Assembly: GCA_018819515.1 (NCBI GenBank)
Contig: JAHJPX010000008.1
Coordinates: 1 to 64,000, forward strand
Source: Gammaproteobacteria bacterium
GTDB lineage: Bacteria; Pseudomonadota; Gammaproteobacteria; Burkholderiales; Rhodocyclaceae
Reading direction: 5' to 3'
Length of the DNA stretch: 64,000 nucleotides
The notes beneath the pieces were generated by a model, which worked only from the letters and a program-made list of their open reading frames with translations, was not told where the DNA came from and did not search any database. Positions 16,001 to 23,759 of this stretch are shown piece after piece. Within the stretch, counting starts at the first letter, position 1. Every line of letters begins with the position of its first letter. The translations under genes were made by a program, and so were the position numbers.

Positions 16001-16159
16001 GTATCGGGTGTAGACGATCACCTGCACGTCGGAGAGGTCGGGCAGTGCGTCGAGCGGCGTCTGCTTGACGGCGTAGATGCCGCCGCCGGCCAGCGCCAGC
16101 GAAAACAGCACGACCAGGAAGACGTTGCGCGTCGACCATTCGATCAGTTTGTCGAGCAT
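13052..16159 (-). CDS. cusA: Cu(I)/Ag(I) efflux RND transporter, inner-membrane pump
   Basis: The 1035-residue heavy-metal RND protein starts at ATG 16159 (MLDKLIEWSTRN). It shows the family blocks DALPDLSDVQVI, a conserved acidic-Gly transmembrane region (GGIAIAIGAMVDAAIVMIENAHKHLE, here broken by many hydrophobics) and methionine-rich periplasmic motifs MPASLPGMS and N-S-W-T-M-P-I-K-A-R-I-D-M-L. These motifs are typical of the monovalent-cation (Cus) branch. It exports Cu/Ag across both membranes with CusB and CusC. Residues about 945-954 (WREKSAVATRH) come from an exact copy of the dispersed element, in a cytoplasmic loop between C-terminal membrane helices. It lies 1 bp after cusB. Confidence 0.9.
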   Translation of the reverse strand: MLDKLIEWSTRNVFLVVLFSLALAGGGIYAVKQTPLDALPDLSDVQVIVYTRYAGQAPQVVEDQVTYPLTTAMLAVPKAKVVRGFSMFGASYVYVIFEDGTDIYWARSRVLEYLSSAAGRLPQNVAPQIGPDATGVGWVYQYALVGKNQSLADLRSLQDWYVRYQLTKAGGVAEVASVGGFVKEYQVTVDPHRLATYGIPLEQVSKVIRESNRDVGGRVIEMAEKEYMVRGLGYLRGIGDIESLVLKNDQGTPVLVKDVARVELVPASRRGVAELNGEGEVASGIVMARFGQNALDVIANVKEKIKEISAGLPTGTEIVPVYDRSTLIERAIANLKNTLIEESLIVAAVCVLFLLHVRSALVAIITLPLGVLIAFIAMRALGVGSNIMSLGGIAIAIGAMVDAAIVMIENAHKHLERLPPEAGKADRATAMVTACKEVGPALFFSLLIITVSFLPVFTLEGQEGRLFSPLAFTKTFAMAGAALLSVTLVPVLMMIFIRGHIMPEAKNPVNRFLIRLYRPIIRWVLEHKGVTLALAALSMAITVFPAARIGSEFMPTLNEGSIFYMPASLPGMSVTEAARMLQTTDRVIKTFPEVESVWGKAGRADSATDPAPLEMFETVINLKPEDQWRPGMTVDKLIAEMDAALKFPGLANSWTMPIKARIDMLSTGIRTPVGVKVFGKDLGTIERVAREIETAVKSVPGTSSAYAERVTGGYYLDLTPRRDMLARYGVTVGDFQRVVATALGGETVTTAVEGLERYGISVRYPRSLRDDPKRLAEEVYVPTATGMIPLGQLADIAIRNGAPAIKTENALLAAYVYVDIRDRDIGSYVRDAQKAVAEQVKFPPGYYATWSGQFEYMERAKAKLAIVVPVTLAIIFVLLYINFRRLTETLIVMLSVPFALVGGIWLMWWLDYNMSVAVAVGFIALAGVAAETGVVMLIYLDQAWREKSAVATRHPGRTDLYAAVMEGAVERVRPKMMTVTAIMAGLLPIMWSSGAGSEVMRRIAAPMVGGMISSTVLTLIVIPVIYAWVKGRALR
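13298..13324 (-). repeat. Dispersed element copy 3, inside cusA
   Basis: 27 of 27 match to the consensus. The cusA strand reads the reverse complement as K-S-A-V-A-T-R-H. Confidence 0.9.
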
Positions 16160-16160
16160 G

Positions 16161-17648
16161 TCAACGTCCCTTTGGCGTGATGCGCGTGATGGCGAATTCG
16201 CCCGGCCCGCGCTCCTCGAACTCGAAGTCCATCGGCGTGCCGGGGGCCACACCGGCGACCACCTCAGGACTGGCGAGGTTGAAGTCCATGGTCATCGCCG
16301 GCCACTTGAGTGCGGCAATGGGCTGGTGCGTCACCGTCACCGAGTGGGTCGCGGCATCCACGGCGTCGAGCGTGCCGGTGGCGCTATACGATTTCGCCGC
16401 CGCCGCATCCGGCTCGCTGAAATTGGCCAGCGCGGCCTTGAGGTTGCTCTCGGCATCGATCAGGAAGTTGGCCGCCACGACCACGCGGTCGCCGGCCTTG
16501 AGGCCGTCGAGGATCTCTACCGCGTCGCTGCCGCGCACGCCGATCTTCACAGGCTGCGGCTTGTAGCGCCCTTCGCCGAGTTCCAGCAGCACCACCTGGC
16601 GCGCGCCGGTGTCGATCACCGCCGAACCGGGCACGGTCAGTCGCGCTTGGCCGGCGTCGATGGCGACGTCGACATGCGCGAACATGCCGGGCCGCAACAG
16701 GCCGTCGGCGTTGCGCAGCTCCAGCCGCAGCTGCGTCGTCCGCGTGCGCGCATTCAAGGTCGGATAGAGGTAGGAAACCTTGGCGGCGAAGCGCCGCTCC
16801 GGCAGCGCATCCACCGTCACCGTCGCGGGTTGGCCGACGCGCAGCTTGGCGAGGTCCTGTTCGTAGGCATCGGCGATCACCCACACGGTGGACAAGTCGG
16901 CGATGCGGTAGATGGTGGTGCCGGCCGCGAAGCGCATGCCTTCGACCGCCTTCTTCTCCAGCACCACGCCGTTGGCCGGTGATGAAAAAGTCAGCCGTCG
17001 CGGTACGCCACCCGCGGCGTTCATGTCCCAGTTCTTCAGGCGTTCGCGGGTGGCGGCGGCCAGCCGCTGTGCATTTTCGCGCGCGGCGGGATCGGCGCCG
17101 GGGGCATCGAGCTTGAGCGACTCGGCGATGGCCAGCTCCTGCTGCGCCGACACCAGTTCCGGGCTGTACACCGAGAACAGCGGCTGGCCGCGCCGCACCG
17201 GATCGCCGACGGCGCTGACGAACAGCTTCTCGATCCAGCCGTCGAACTTCGGCGCAACCTCAGCGATGGCGCGCTCGTCGACCTCGATGCGCCCGACCGT
17301 GCGCACCGCCGCATCGAGCACCTTCTCTTCGGCCAGCGCGGTCTTGACGCCCAGCGTCTGCACGCGCACCGGGCTGACCTTCACCGCGCCGCTGTCGTCG
17401 GGCTCATCGCCTTCGTAGACGGGGATGTAGTCCATGCCCATCGAGTCCTTCTTCGGCACCGGCGAGGTGTCGGGCAGGCCCATGGGATTGCGGTAGTAGA
17501 GCAGCTTCTTGCCGCCCGCATCCGCGACTGCCGCTTCCGTCCCGGGTGGCGTGTCGCCACGGCTGACTTTTGCGCCGGCCCAGTAGCCGACGCCGAGCGC
17601 GACCGCCACGGCGGCGACGCCGAGCGTAATGAGGGTTGTTTTGCTCAC
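16161..17648 (-). CDS. cusB: Cu(I)/Ag(I) efflux periplasmic adaptor with fused CusF-like domain
   Basis: The 495-residue protein is anchored by an N-terminal helix. A heavy-metal-binding segment follows (LLYYRNPMGLPDTSP, then K-K-D-S-M-G-M-D-Y-I-P-V-Y), then the membrane-fusion-protein lipoyl/barrel domains. The last ~75 residues (W-P-A-M-T-M-D-F-N-L within a small OB-like domain) match CusF, so the metallochaperone is fused in addition to the separate cusF gene. Two copies of the dispersed element are translated here: K-V-S-R-G-D-T-P at about 26-34, and G-V-P-R-R-L-T-F at about 213-221, read from opposite strands of the element. ATGA overlap with cusC. Confidence 0.9.
   Translation of the reverse strand: MSKTTLITLGVAAVAVALGVGYWAGAKVSRGDTPPGTEAAVADAGGKKLLYYRNPMGLPDTSPVPKKDSMGMDYIPVYEGDEPDDSGAVKVSPVRVQTLGVKTALAEEKVLDAAVRTVGRIEVDERAIAEVAPKFDGWIEKLFVSAVGDPVRRGQPLFSVYSPELVSAQQELAIAESLKLDAPGADPAARENAQRLAAATRERLKNWDMNAAGGVPRRLTFSSPANGVVLEKKAVEGMRFAAGTTIYRIADLSTVWVIADAYEQDLAKLRVGQPATVTVDALPERRFAAKVSYLYPTLNARTRTTQLRLELRNADGLLRPGMFAHVDVAIDAGQARLTVPGSAVIDTGARQVVLLELGEGRYKPQPVKIGVRGSDAVEILDGLKAGDRVVVAANFLIDAESNLKAALANFSEPDAAAAKSYSATGTLDAVDAATHSVTVTHQPIAALKWPAMTMDFNLASPEVVAGVAPGTPMDFEFEERGPGEFAITRITPKGR
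16986..17011 (+). repeat. Dispersed element copy 4, inside cusB
   Basis: 23 of 26 match, in the opposite orientation to copies 3 and 5. It is translated by cusB as G-V-P-R-R-L-T-F. The mismatches fall in the hairpin while the AAAAGTCAGCC tail is intact. Confidence 0.75.
17546..17571 (-). repeat. Dispersed element copy 5, inside cusB
   Basis: 26 of 26 match. It is translated as K-V-S-R-G-D-T-P-P just after the membrane anchor of CusB. Confidence 0.9.
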
Positions 17649-18922
17649 AATGAGCCTCCGACCAGTTGTTCGATTTCTGCGAGACGCGTCGCCTGCTCGG
17701 CCTCGGCGTCCAGCAGCGACAGGCGCACGCGCAGGATCTGGCGTTCGGCGTCGAGCAGGGTGTTGAAGTTGACGCGGCCGGTTTCATAGCCAGCCTGGGC
17801 CGCCGCCAGCGTCGCGCGGGCCTGCGGCAGCAGGGTGTCGCGCAGCAGCCGCGCCTTGTCGCTGCTCGATTCGAAGGCGGCGTGGGCCTGGCCCAGCTTT
17901 CCCTGCAGGCGAGCCTCGACGGCGGCGACCCGGGCGCGAGCCGATTCGAGCCGGTGTTCCGACTCACGTTCCTGTGCGCGCCGCGAACCTTGTTGCAACG
18001 GGATGCTGACCTCCAGCATCACGTCCCACGTTTCGACGCCGCTCCTCGGCCGGTTGTCGCGCAGGCCGACAGAGAAATCGGGATAGCGATTGCGATAACT
18101 GAGCGCGCGACCGCTTTCCGCGCCCGTGACGGCGTGACGTTCGCGCGCCAGATCGGGCGATCGCTCCTGCACCGCCGACCACAGCGTCGACAGCGCCAGC
18201 GCGGGCGGCATAGTCGGCAAGGCGGCGGGCTCGGCCAGCGGCGCATCGGCCGCGCGCGGCAGCAGCGCATTGAGGCGGGCCGCAGCGTCGCGGCGACGGC
18301 GTTCGGCCTCCAGCCGCTCCAGCTTCAGTGCAGTCAGTTCGCTCTGGGCGCGCAGCACATCCTGCTGCGGCACCAGCCCGACGCCGTAGCGCGACATGGC
18401 TTGCCGCTCGATGGCATCGAGCAGGCCCAGCGTCTCGTCGAGGATGCGCAGTTGCCCGACCGCCTGCCAGTAGCGGGCGTAGGCCGACTTGATGTTCATC
18501 TCGATGTCGAGCGCCAGCGCGTCGCGCGCCGTCTCGCTCTGCGCGGCCTGCGCCGCAGCGACGTCGCCGCGCAGCCCGCGCTTGCCCCAGAAGGGCAGCG
18601 GCTGGATCAGCGCATAGCGCGTGGTGCCGACCTCGCCCGGCAGCAGCGAGGTCGAGCCGCCGGAGGCGGCGTTGTTCACGTCCATCATCTCGATCTGGAA
18701 ACGCGGATCGGGCAGCGCCGACGCGGAGGCGACGCGCGACCGGGCCGCCTGCGCCTCCATCGTGCTCATGCGCAGGTCGGGATTGTTCTGGCGGGCATAG
18801 GCGAGCAGCTCGTCGACGCTGCGGCCGGGCGGAGGTGACGACGATACTTCCGCCCCGGCCGACAGCGCGATGAACAACGGCACCCACGCCAGCCCGCGCG
18901 TTACGCGCGTGGCGGGCTTCAT
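17645..18922 (-). CDS. cusC: TolC-family outer-membrane factor of the Cus system
   Basis: The 425-residue outer-membrane efflux protein has an N-terminal signal peptide and two OEP repeats (A-Y-A-R-Q-N-N-P-D-L and L-A-R-E-R-H-A-V, with long coiled-coil helices). Such proteins form the periplasm-spanning outer-membrane duct. It is shorter than classical CusC and has no lipobox. It overlaps cusB by ATGA and follows cusF by 9 bp, so the order cusF-cusC-cusB-cusA forms one operon. Confidence 0.85.
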   Translation of the reverse strand: MKPATRVTRGLAWVPLFIALSAGAEVSSSPPPGRSVDELLAYARQNNPDLRMSTMEAQAARSRVASASALPDPRFQIEMMDVNNAASGGSTSLLPGEVGTTRYALIQPLPFWGKRGLRGDVAAAQAAQSETARDALALDIEMNIKSAYARYWQAVGQLRILDETLGLLDAIERQAMSRYGVGLVPQQDVLRAQSELTALKLERLEAERRRRDAAARLNALLPRAADAPLAEPAALPTMPPALALSTLWSAVQERSPDLARERHAVTGAESGRALSYRNRYPDFSVGLRDNRPRSGVETWDVMLEVSIPLQQGSRRAQERESEHRLESARARVAAVEARLQGKLGQAHAAFESSSDKARLLRDTLLPQARATLAAAQAGYETGRVNFNTLLDAERQILRVRLSLLDAEAEQATRLAEIEQLVGGSL

Positions 18923-18931
18923 GGCCGGCGT

Positions 18932-19222
18932 CTACTTCGCGGGTTCGATGCGGGTGACGACGATCTCGCCGCCCGCCATGATCGCCTGGAAGCGCACCTT
19001 GTCGCCAGCCTTGAGCTTGGCGAGACCGGCAGAGTCCTTGACGGGAAACTGCATGGTCATCGGCCCCATGCCGACGCTGTCGATCGGGCCATGGGCGATG
19101 GTGGCCTTGTCGCCGGCGATCTTCTTGATCGTGCCCTGCGCCCAGGGCGTCTGGTCAGCCGCAACGGCGGCGAAGGAAAACGGAAGGGAAAACGCGATGA
19201 CGAATGCGCGCAGCAATTTCAT
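18932..19222 (-). CDS. cusF: Periplasmic Cu/Ag-binding protein CusF
   Basis: 96 residues with a signal peptide ending A-V-A-A-D and the CusF fold signature GMGPMTMQFPV. In known CusF proteins Met, His and Trp residues bind Cu(I)/Ag(I). Here a His (I-A-H-G-P) and the M-x-x-M-T-M motif are present. It hands metal to the CusB/CusA pump. The start ATG 19222 gives a normal secreted length. Confidence 0.9.
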   Translation of the reverse strand: MKLLRAFVIAFSLPFSFAAVAADQTPWAQGTIKKIAGDKATIAHGPIDSVGMGPMTMQFPVKDSAGLAKLKAGDKVRFQAIMAGGEIVVTRIEPAK

Positions 19223-19299
19223 GATGAATCTCCAAATGCAATGACCGACTCGCGGTCGTGGACGACCGCCTCTGCCGCGGTAACGAGCCGCGGTTGCTG

Positions 19300-19665
19300 T
19301 CAGGCCAGGCGTTTGGGAGGTTGCTGCGGGGGTTCGGGGGTTGCGCTCGCGGGCGCCAGCGGCACGTCGGCGCGATAGTCCTGCGCGAGGGGAAGAATGG
19401 CCGTGGCTTGCTCGGCTGTCGGGATGAAACCGGCGGCGAGCAGATGGCAGACACCGCAATCGTCGCAGCCCAGGCCATGGTCGACCGGCTCAGGTTGCGG
19501 GTCGTGCATCGCGCAATGCTCCGCCGCCACGTCAGCGACCGGCAGCGCCATCTTGTGCGCCTCGCCATGCCGGCAGAACGGCATAGCAGTCGCCGCGATG
19601 GCCTGGAACGGCAGCCACAGTGCGGCGACGAACAACGGCAGGAGGTGGAATAGGCGACGATGCAT
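19300..19665 (-). CDS. DUF2946-like Cys/His-rich secreted protein
   Basis: The 121-residue protein has an N-terminal hydrophobic signal (LLPLFVAALWLPFQAIA) followed by a metal-ligand-rich domain: C-R-H-G-E-A-H, H-C-A-M-H, C-D-D-C-G-V-C-H. The tail is Pro-rich. Such DUF2946-type proteins commonly head copper-resistance operons. It is the first gene before cusF (77 bp), so it is probably the leader gene of the operon with a role in periplasmic copper binding. Start ATG 19665 was chosen over an upstream in-frame ATG because it begins at the signal peptide. Confidence 0.65.
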   Translation of the reverse strand: MHRRLFHLLPLFVAALWLPFQAIAATAMPFCRHGEAHKMALPVADVAAEHCAMHDPQPEPVDHGLGCDDCGVCHLLAAGFIPTAEQATAILPLAQDYRADVPLAPASATPEPPQQPPKRLA

Positions 19666-19724
19666 GTCGGTTATTGTAGGGACCCGGCTATCAGACCGCA
19701 AGGACTGTTCGGGGTTCCTTCGGA

Positions 19725-21779
19725 CTATTCCTCGTCTTCCTTGAGCTTGAACGAGGCCGCCAGCTTCTGCTGCATCTGCGGCGGCACTGGCGCGTGGTGC
19801 GAGAACTCGATGGTGTAGGCGCCCTGACCGGCAGTTACCGACTTCAGCTTGGAGGCGTAGTCGGTGATCTCGGCCAGCGGAACTTCGCCGGCGATGGCCA
19901 CGGAGCCGTGGCCGCGCGGCGTGGTACCCGTTACATGGCCGCGCCGCGAGGAGAGGTCGCCGGCAATGTCACCCATGGAATTTTCCGGCACGATGATCTC
20001 GACGTTGACGATCGGCTCGAGCATGATCGGACTGGCGGACTGGATTGCGGCAATTGTGGCTTTGCGGCCGGCGTTGACGAATGCGACCTCCTTGCCGTCG
20101 ACCGGGTGCGTCTTGCCGTCATAGACGATGACGCGCACGTCCTCAACCGGGTAACCGGCGACCACGCCGTCGGCCAGCGCCTGCTGCACGCCCTTCTCGA
20201 CGGCGGGCATGAACACACCCGGGATGACGCCACCCTTGACGCTGTCGACGAACTCGAAGCCGGCGCCGCGCGGCATAGGCTCGATCTTCAGGTAGACCTC
20301 GCCGAACTGGCCTGCGCCACCGCTCTGTTTCTTGTGCCTGCAGTGACCCTCGGCGTTCTTCGTAATCGTCTCGCGGTAGGGAATGCGCGGCGGCTTGGTG
20401 TCGAGCTCGAGCTTGTACTGCGTCGCCATCTTTTCCAGCTTGTAACGCAGATGCATTTCACCCAGGCCCTGGATGACCGTTTCGTGCGTGGTCGGATGAC
20501 GCTCGACGCGGAAACACGGATCTTCGATTTCCAGCTTGCGCAGGATGTCGAACAGCCGCTGCTCGTCGCCCTTCTTCTTCGTCTCCACCGCCAGGCCCTG
20601 CATCGGCTGTGGGAATTCCAGCGGCTTCAGGTGGATGTGGTCCTCGTCGTGCGAGTCGTGCAGCACGGCGTCGAATTCGATCTCCTCGATCTTGGCGACC
20701 GCCCCGATGTCGCCCGGCACCAGCTCGTCGACCTCGACGTAGTCCTTGCCCTGCAACTGGTACAGGTGCCCGGTCTTGAACGGCTTCTTGCTGTCGCCGA
20801 CGAAGAGCTGCGAGTCCTTGCGAATAGTGCCCTGATGAACACGGAACACGCTGACCTTGCCCATGTAGGGATCGGCGATCACCTTGAAGACGTGCGCCAG
20901 GACGTGCTTGTTCGAGTCTGGTTCGGCGTCGAAGGCTTCGATATCCTTGTCACCCGGTTCGCCCTTGTAGAAGGGCGGCGCATTGCCCTCGGCGGGATTG
21001 GGCGCCAGCGTCGCCAGCGTGTGCATCAGGTGGTCGAGGCCGGCACCGGTCTTGGTCGAAACGAAGAGGATGGGAACCAGGTGCCCTTCGCGCAGCGCCT
21101 TCTCGAACGGCGCATGCAGTTCGCCGGGCGACGGGTCCTTGCCCTCCTCAAGATAGCGCGCCAGCAGGTCCTCATCTTCCTCGACCAACTGGTCGATCAG
21201 CTCACGGTGCGCATGGGCGACGGTATCGAAGTCGGCATCGCCCGACTCATGTTCCAGTACCTCGACCACATCGGCACGATCGTGCGCCGGCAGGTCGAGC
21301 AGTTTGCATTCGTTGCCGAAGCGCTCGCGGATATCGGCCACCAGGCCGGGTAGATCGAGGTTGTCGGCGTCGATCTTGTTGATGAGAATCATGCGCGCGA
21401 GTCCACGCGCCTTGGCCGCACGCATCATCCGCTCCGTCATCAGTTCGACGCCGGTCTGCGCGTTGATCACCACCAATGCCGTATCGACCGCCGCCAGCGC
21501 GGCGAAAGCCTGGCCGGCAAAATCGGGATAGCCCGGCGCATCGACCAGGTGGATATGCACGCCTTCAGCGGCGAAATTGACCAGCGCGGAATTCAGGGAG
21601 TGACCAGCCGATTTTTCCTGCGGATCGAAATCGCAGACCGTGCTGCCCTTTTCGACCGCGCCGCTGGCGGTGATCGCGCCGGCCCGGAATAACAGGGCTT
21701 CCGCGAGGGTGGTCTTGCCGGAACCGCCGTGACCTACAAGCGCAACGGCGCGGATCGATTCGGTGGCGTAGCTCGCCAT
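19725..21779 (-). CDS. Elongation factor G-like GTPase (EF-G paralogue)
   Basis: 684 residues with full EF-G architecture. The G domain has GHGGSGKT (G1), DAPGYPDF (G3) and NKID (G4), followed by domains II-V ending in R-G-H-V-T-G-T-T-P-R-G-H-G. The G1 motif and overall shortness separate it from canonical FusA, which normally sits in the str operon with rpsL, rpsG and tuf. There is no ribosomal gene nearby. It belongs to the EF-G-like paralogue group whose role is poorly defined (perhaps recycling or stress-specific). Monocistronic as far as can be seen. Confidence 0.82.
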   Translation of the reverse strand: MASYATESIRAVALVGHGGSGKTTLAEALLFRAGAITASGAVEKGSTVCDFDPQEKSAGHSLNSALVNFAAEGVHIHLVDAPGYPDFAGQAFAALAAVDTALVVINAQTGVELMTERMMRAAKARGLARMILINKIDADNLDLPGLVADIRERFGNECKLLDLPAHDRADVVEVLEHESGDADFDTVAHAHRELIDQLVEEDEDLLARYLEEGKDPSPGELHAPFEKALREGHLVPILFVSTKTGAGLDHLMHTLATLAPNPAEGNAPPFYKGEPGDKDIEAFDAEPDSNKHVLAHVFKVIADPYMGKVSVFRVHQGTIRKDSQLFVGDSKKPFKTGHLYQLQGKDYVEVDELVPGDIGAVAKIEEIEFDAVLHDSHDEDHIHLKPLEFPQPMQGLAVETKKKGDEQRLFDILRKLEIEDPCFRVERHPTTHETVIQGLGEMHLRYKLEKMATQYKLELDTKPPRIPYRETITKNAEGHCRHKKQSGGAGQFGEVYLKIEPMPRGAGFEFVDSVKGGVIPGVFMPAVEKGVQQALADGVVAGYPVEDVRVIVYDGKTHPVDGKEVAFVNAGRKATIAAIQSASPIMLEPIVNVEIIVPENSMGDIAGDLSSRRGHVTGTTPRGHGSVAIAGEVPLAEITDYASKLKSVTAGQGAYTIEFSHHAPVPPQMQQKLAASFKLKEDEE

Positions 21780-21873
21780 GGTGCAACTCCCCGTATGTTG
21801 TTGGTCGTTGCGACGATTCTACCCCTAACAAACGAGGCGTCACGGCACCGTAACGGCCCTTCGACGCCACTGC

Positions 21874-21900
21874 CTGACGTACCACCACGGCTGACTTTTC
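21874..21900 (-). repeat. Dispersed element copy 6, intergenic
   Basis: 21 of 26 match. The tail GGCTGACTTTTC is intact and the first arm is degraded. It lies 35 bp past the glmS stop. Confidence 0.7.
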
Positions 21901-21913
21901 CGGCTGCAGAACA

Positions 21914-21930
21914 GCTCCCGTTGCGGGAGC
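21914..21930 (-). terminator. Hairpin after glmS
   Basis: GCTCCCG and CGGGAGC form a perfect 7-bp stem with a 3-nt loop, 5 bp after the glmS stop. The following sequence (TGTTCTG on the minus strand) is only weakly U-rich, so this is a possible terminator. Confidence 0.4.
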
Positions 21931-21934
21931 CGTC

Positions 21935-23755
21935 CTACTCTACCGTCACGGACTTCGCGAGGTTTCTGGGCTTATCCACGTCCGTCCCCTTGACCAGCGC
22001 CGCGTGATAAGCGAGCAGTTGCAGCGGCACGACGTGCAGGATGGGTGAGAGCAGGCCGTAGTGTTCGGGCAGGCGCAGGACGTGCACATTCTCCTCGCCG
22101 TCCTGGACTTCGGAGTCGGCATCGGCGAACACATAGAGTTCGCCGCCGCGCGCCTTCACTTCCTGCAGGTTGGACTTGAGCTTTTCCAGCAGGGTGTCGT
22201 TGGGCGCGACGGAGATGACCGGCATGTCCTTGTCCACCAGCGCAAGCGGGCCGTGCTTGAGTTCGCCGGCCGGATAGGCCTCGGCGTGGATGTAGGAGAT
22301 TTCCTTGAGCTTGAGCGCGCCTTCGAGGGCGATCGGATAGTGGTGGCCGCGACCGAGGAAGAGCGCGTGTTGCTTGCCGGCGAAGCGGCCGGCCCACTTC
22401 TCGATTTCGGGTTCCAGCGTCAGCGTCTTGGTGACCGCGACGGGGAGGTGGCGCAGCGCGACGAGGTGTTTGGTTTCCTCGTCTTCGCTCAGGCGGCCGC
22501 GCTGTTTGGCCAGCACCAGCGCGAGCAGCGCGAGCGCGGCAAGCTGGGTGGTGAAGGCCTTGGTCGAGGCGACGCCGATTTCGGGGCCGGCGCGGGTGAG
22601 GAACTTGAGCGCGGCCTCGCGGATCAGTGCGGACTCGGGCACGTTGCAAATGGTCAGCGTCTTGTGCATGCCCAGCGCCTTGGCGTGCTTGACGGCCGCG
22701 AGGGTATCGGCCGTTTCGCCGGACTGCGAGATGGCGACGACGAGCAGCTTCGGATTCGGCACCGAGGTGCGATAGCGGTATTCGCTGGCGATCTCGACCT
22801 GGCAGGGCAGGCCGGCGAGTTGCTCGATCCAGTAGCGGGCGACGAGTCCGGCGTGGTAGCTGGTGCCGCAGGCGATGATGAGCACGCCTTCCACGTCCTC
22901 CATGATCTCCGGTGCGGCGGTTCCGAACAGATTCGGTGAGAGACCCGCGCCGCCGGCGATCATCTCCAGCGTGTTGGCGAGCGCCTGCGGCTGCTCGAAG
23001 ATTTCCTTCTGCATGTAGTGCCGATACTTGCCAAGTTCGACCGCGTCGGCGGACAGGCTGGATTCGAAGTTGGGCCGATCGGCCGGACTGCCGTCCGGAC
23101 GGACGATGCGCACGCCGTCGCGGCGCAGTTCGGCAACGTCGCCATCCTCAAGGTAGATCATTTTGCGGGTAACTTGCAGCAGCGCGGCAGCGTCCGAGGC
23201 GGCGTAGCTGCCGCCTTCGCCGATGCCGAGCAGCAATGGCGCACCATTGCGGGCGACGACGATGCGATCCTCGCCTTCCTTGAGCACAGCGATAGCGTAG
23301 GCACCGACCAGTCGGTTGGTTGTCAGGCGCACGGCCTCGAACAGGTCGGGCGTCTTCTTGAGCGTCTCCTGAAGGAGGTGGGCGACGACTTCGGTGTCGG
23401 TGTCGGAGGTAAACACGTAGCCATTGACGGTCAGCTCCTGCTTGATCTCTGCGAAGTTCTCGATGATGCCGTTATGCACGACGGCAAGGCCCGCTGAGAT
23501 ATGCGGGTGGGCGTTGCGCTCGCTGGGCACGCCGTGGGTCGCCCAGCGGGTGTGGGCGATGCCGCTGTTGGCGGCAAGGCCGTCGGCGGCCTTGGCCAGT
23601 TCGGCGACGCGGCCGACGCTGCGCAGGCGATTCAGGTTCGGGTTAAGGACCGCCAGACCCGCGGAGTCGTAGCCGCGATATTCGAGGCGAGTCAGTCCCT
23701 CGATGAGAACGGAGACGATGTTGTTGCCGGCGATGGCCGCGACGATGCCGCACAT
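21935..23755 (-). CDS. glmS: Glucosamine-fructose-6-phosphate aminotransferase (isomerising)
   Basis: 606 residues, the normal length. MCGIVAAIAGNN gives the N-terminal Cys nucleophile of a class II glutamine amidotransferase. Two SIS domains follow (G-T-S-Y-H-A-G, SQSGETADT, G-V-A-S-T-K-A-F-T-T) and the conserved C-terminal D-K-P-R-N-L-A-K-S-V-T-V-E. It makes glucosamine-6-phosphate from fructose-6-phosphate and glutamine, the first step to UDP-GlcNAc. It lies 4 bp after glmU, in operon. Confidence 0.97.
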   Translation of the reverse strand: MCGIVAAIAGNNIVSVLIEGLTRLEYRGYDSAGLAVLNPNLNRLRSVGRVAELAKAADGLAANSGIAHTRWATHGVPSERNAHPHISAGLAVVHNGIIENFAEIKQELTVNGYVFTSDTDTEVVAHLLQETLKKTPDLFEAVRLTTNRLVGAYAIAVLKEGEDRIVVARNGAPLLLGIGEGGSYAASDAAALLQVTRKMIYLEDGDVAELRRDGVRIVRPDGSPADRPNFESSLSADAVELGKYRHYMQKEIFEQPQALANTLEMIAGGAGLSPNLFGTAAPEIMEDVEGVLIIACGTSYHAGLVARYWIEQLAGLPCQVEIASEYRYRTSVPNPKLLVVAISQSGETADTLAAVKHAKALGMHKTLTICNVPESALIREAALKFLTRAGPEIGVASTKAFTTQLAALALLALVLAKQRGRLSEDEETKHLVALRHLPVAVTKTLTLEPEIEKWAGRFAGKQHALFLGRGHHYPIALEGALKLKEISYIHAEAYPAGELKHGPLALVDKDMPVISVAPNDTLLEKLKSNLQEVKARGGELYVFADADSEVQDGEENVHVLRLPEHYGLLSPILHVVPLQLLAYHAALVKGTDVDKPRNLAKSVTVE

Positions 23756-23759
23756 AGGG

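Noticed and set aside
13661..16180. An 839-codon + strand frame opposite cusA
   Set aside because: Antisense shadow with typical Arg/His/Asp-rich composition. cusA is unambiguous.
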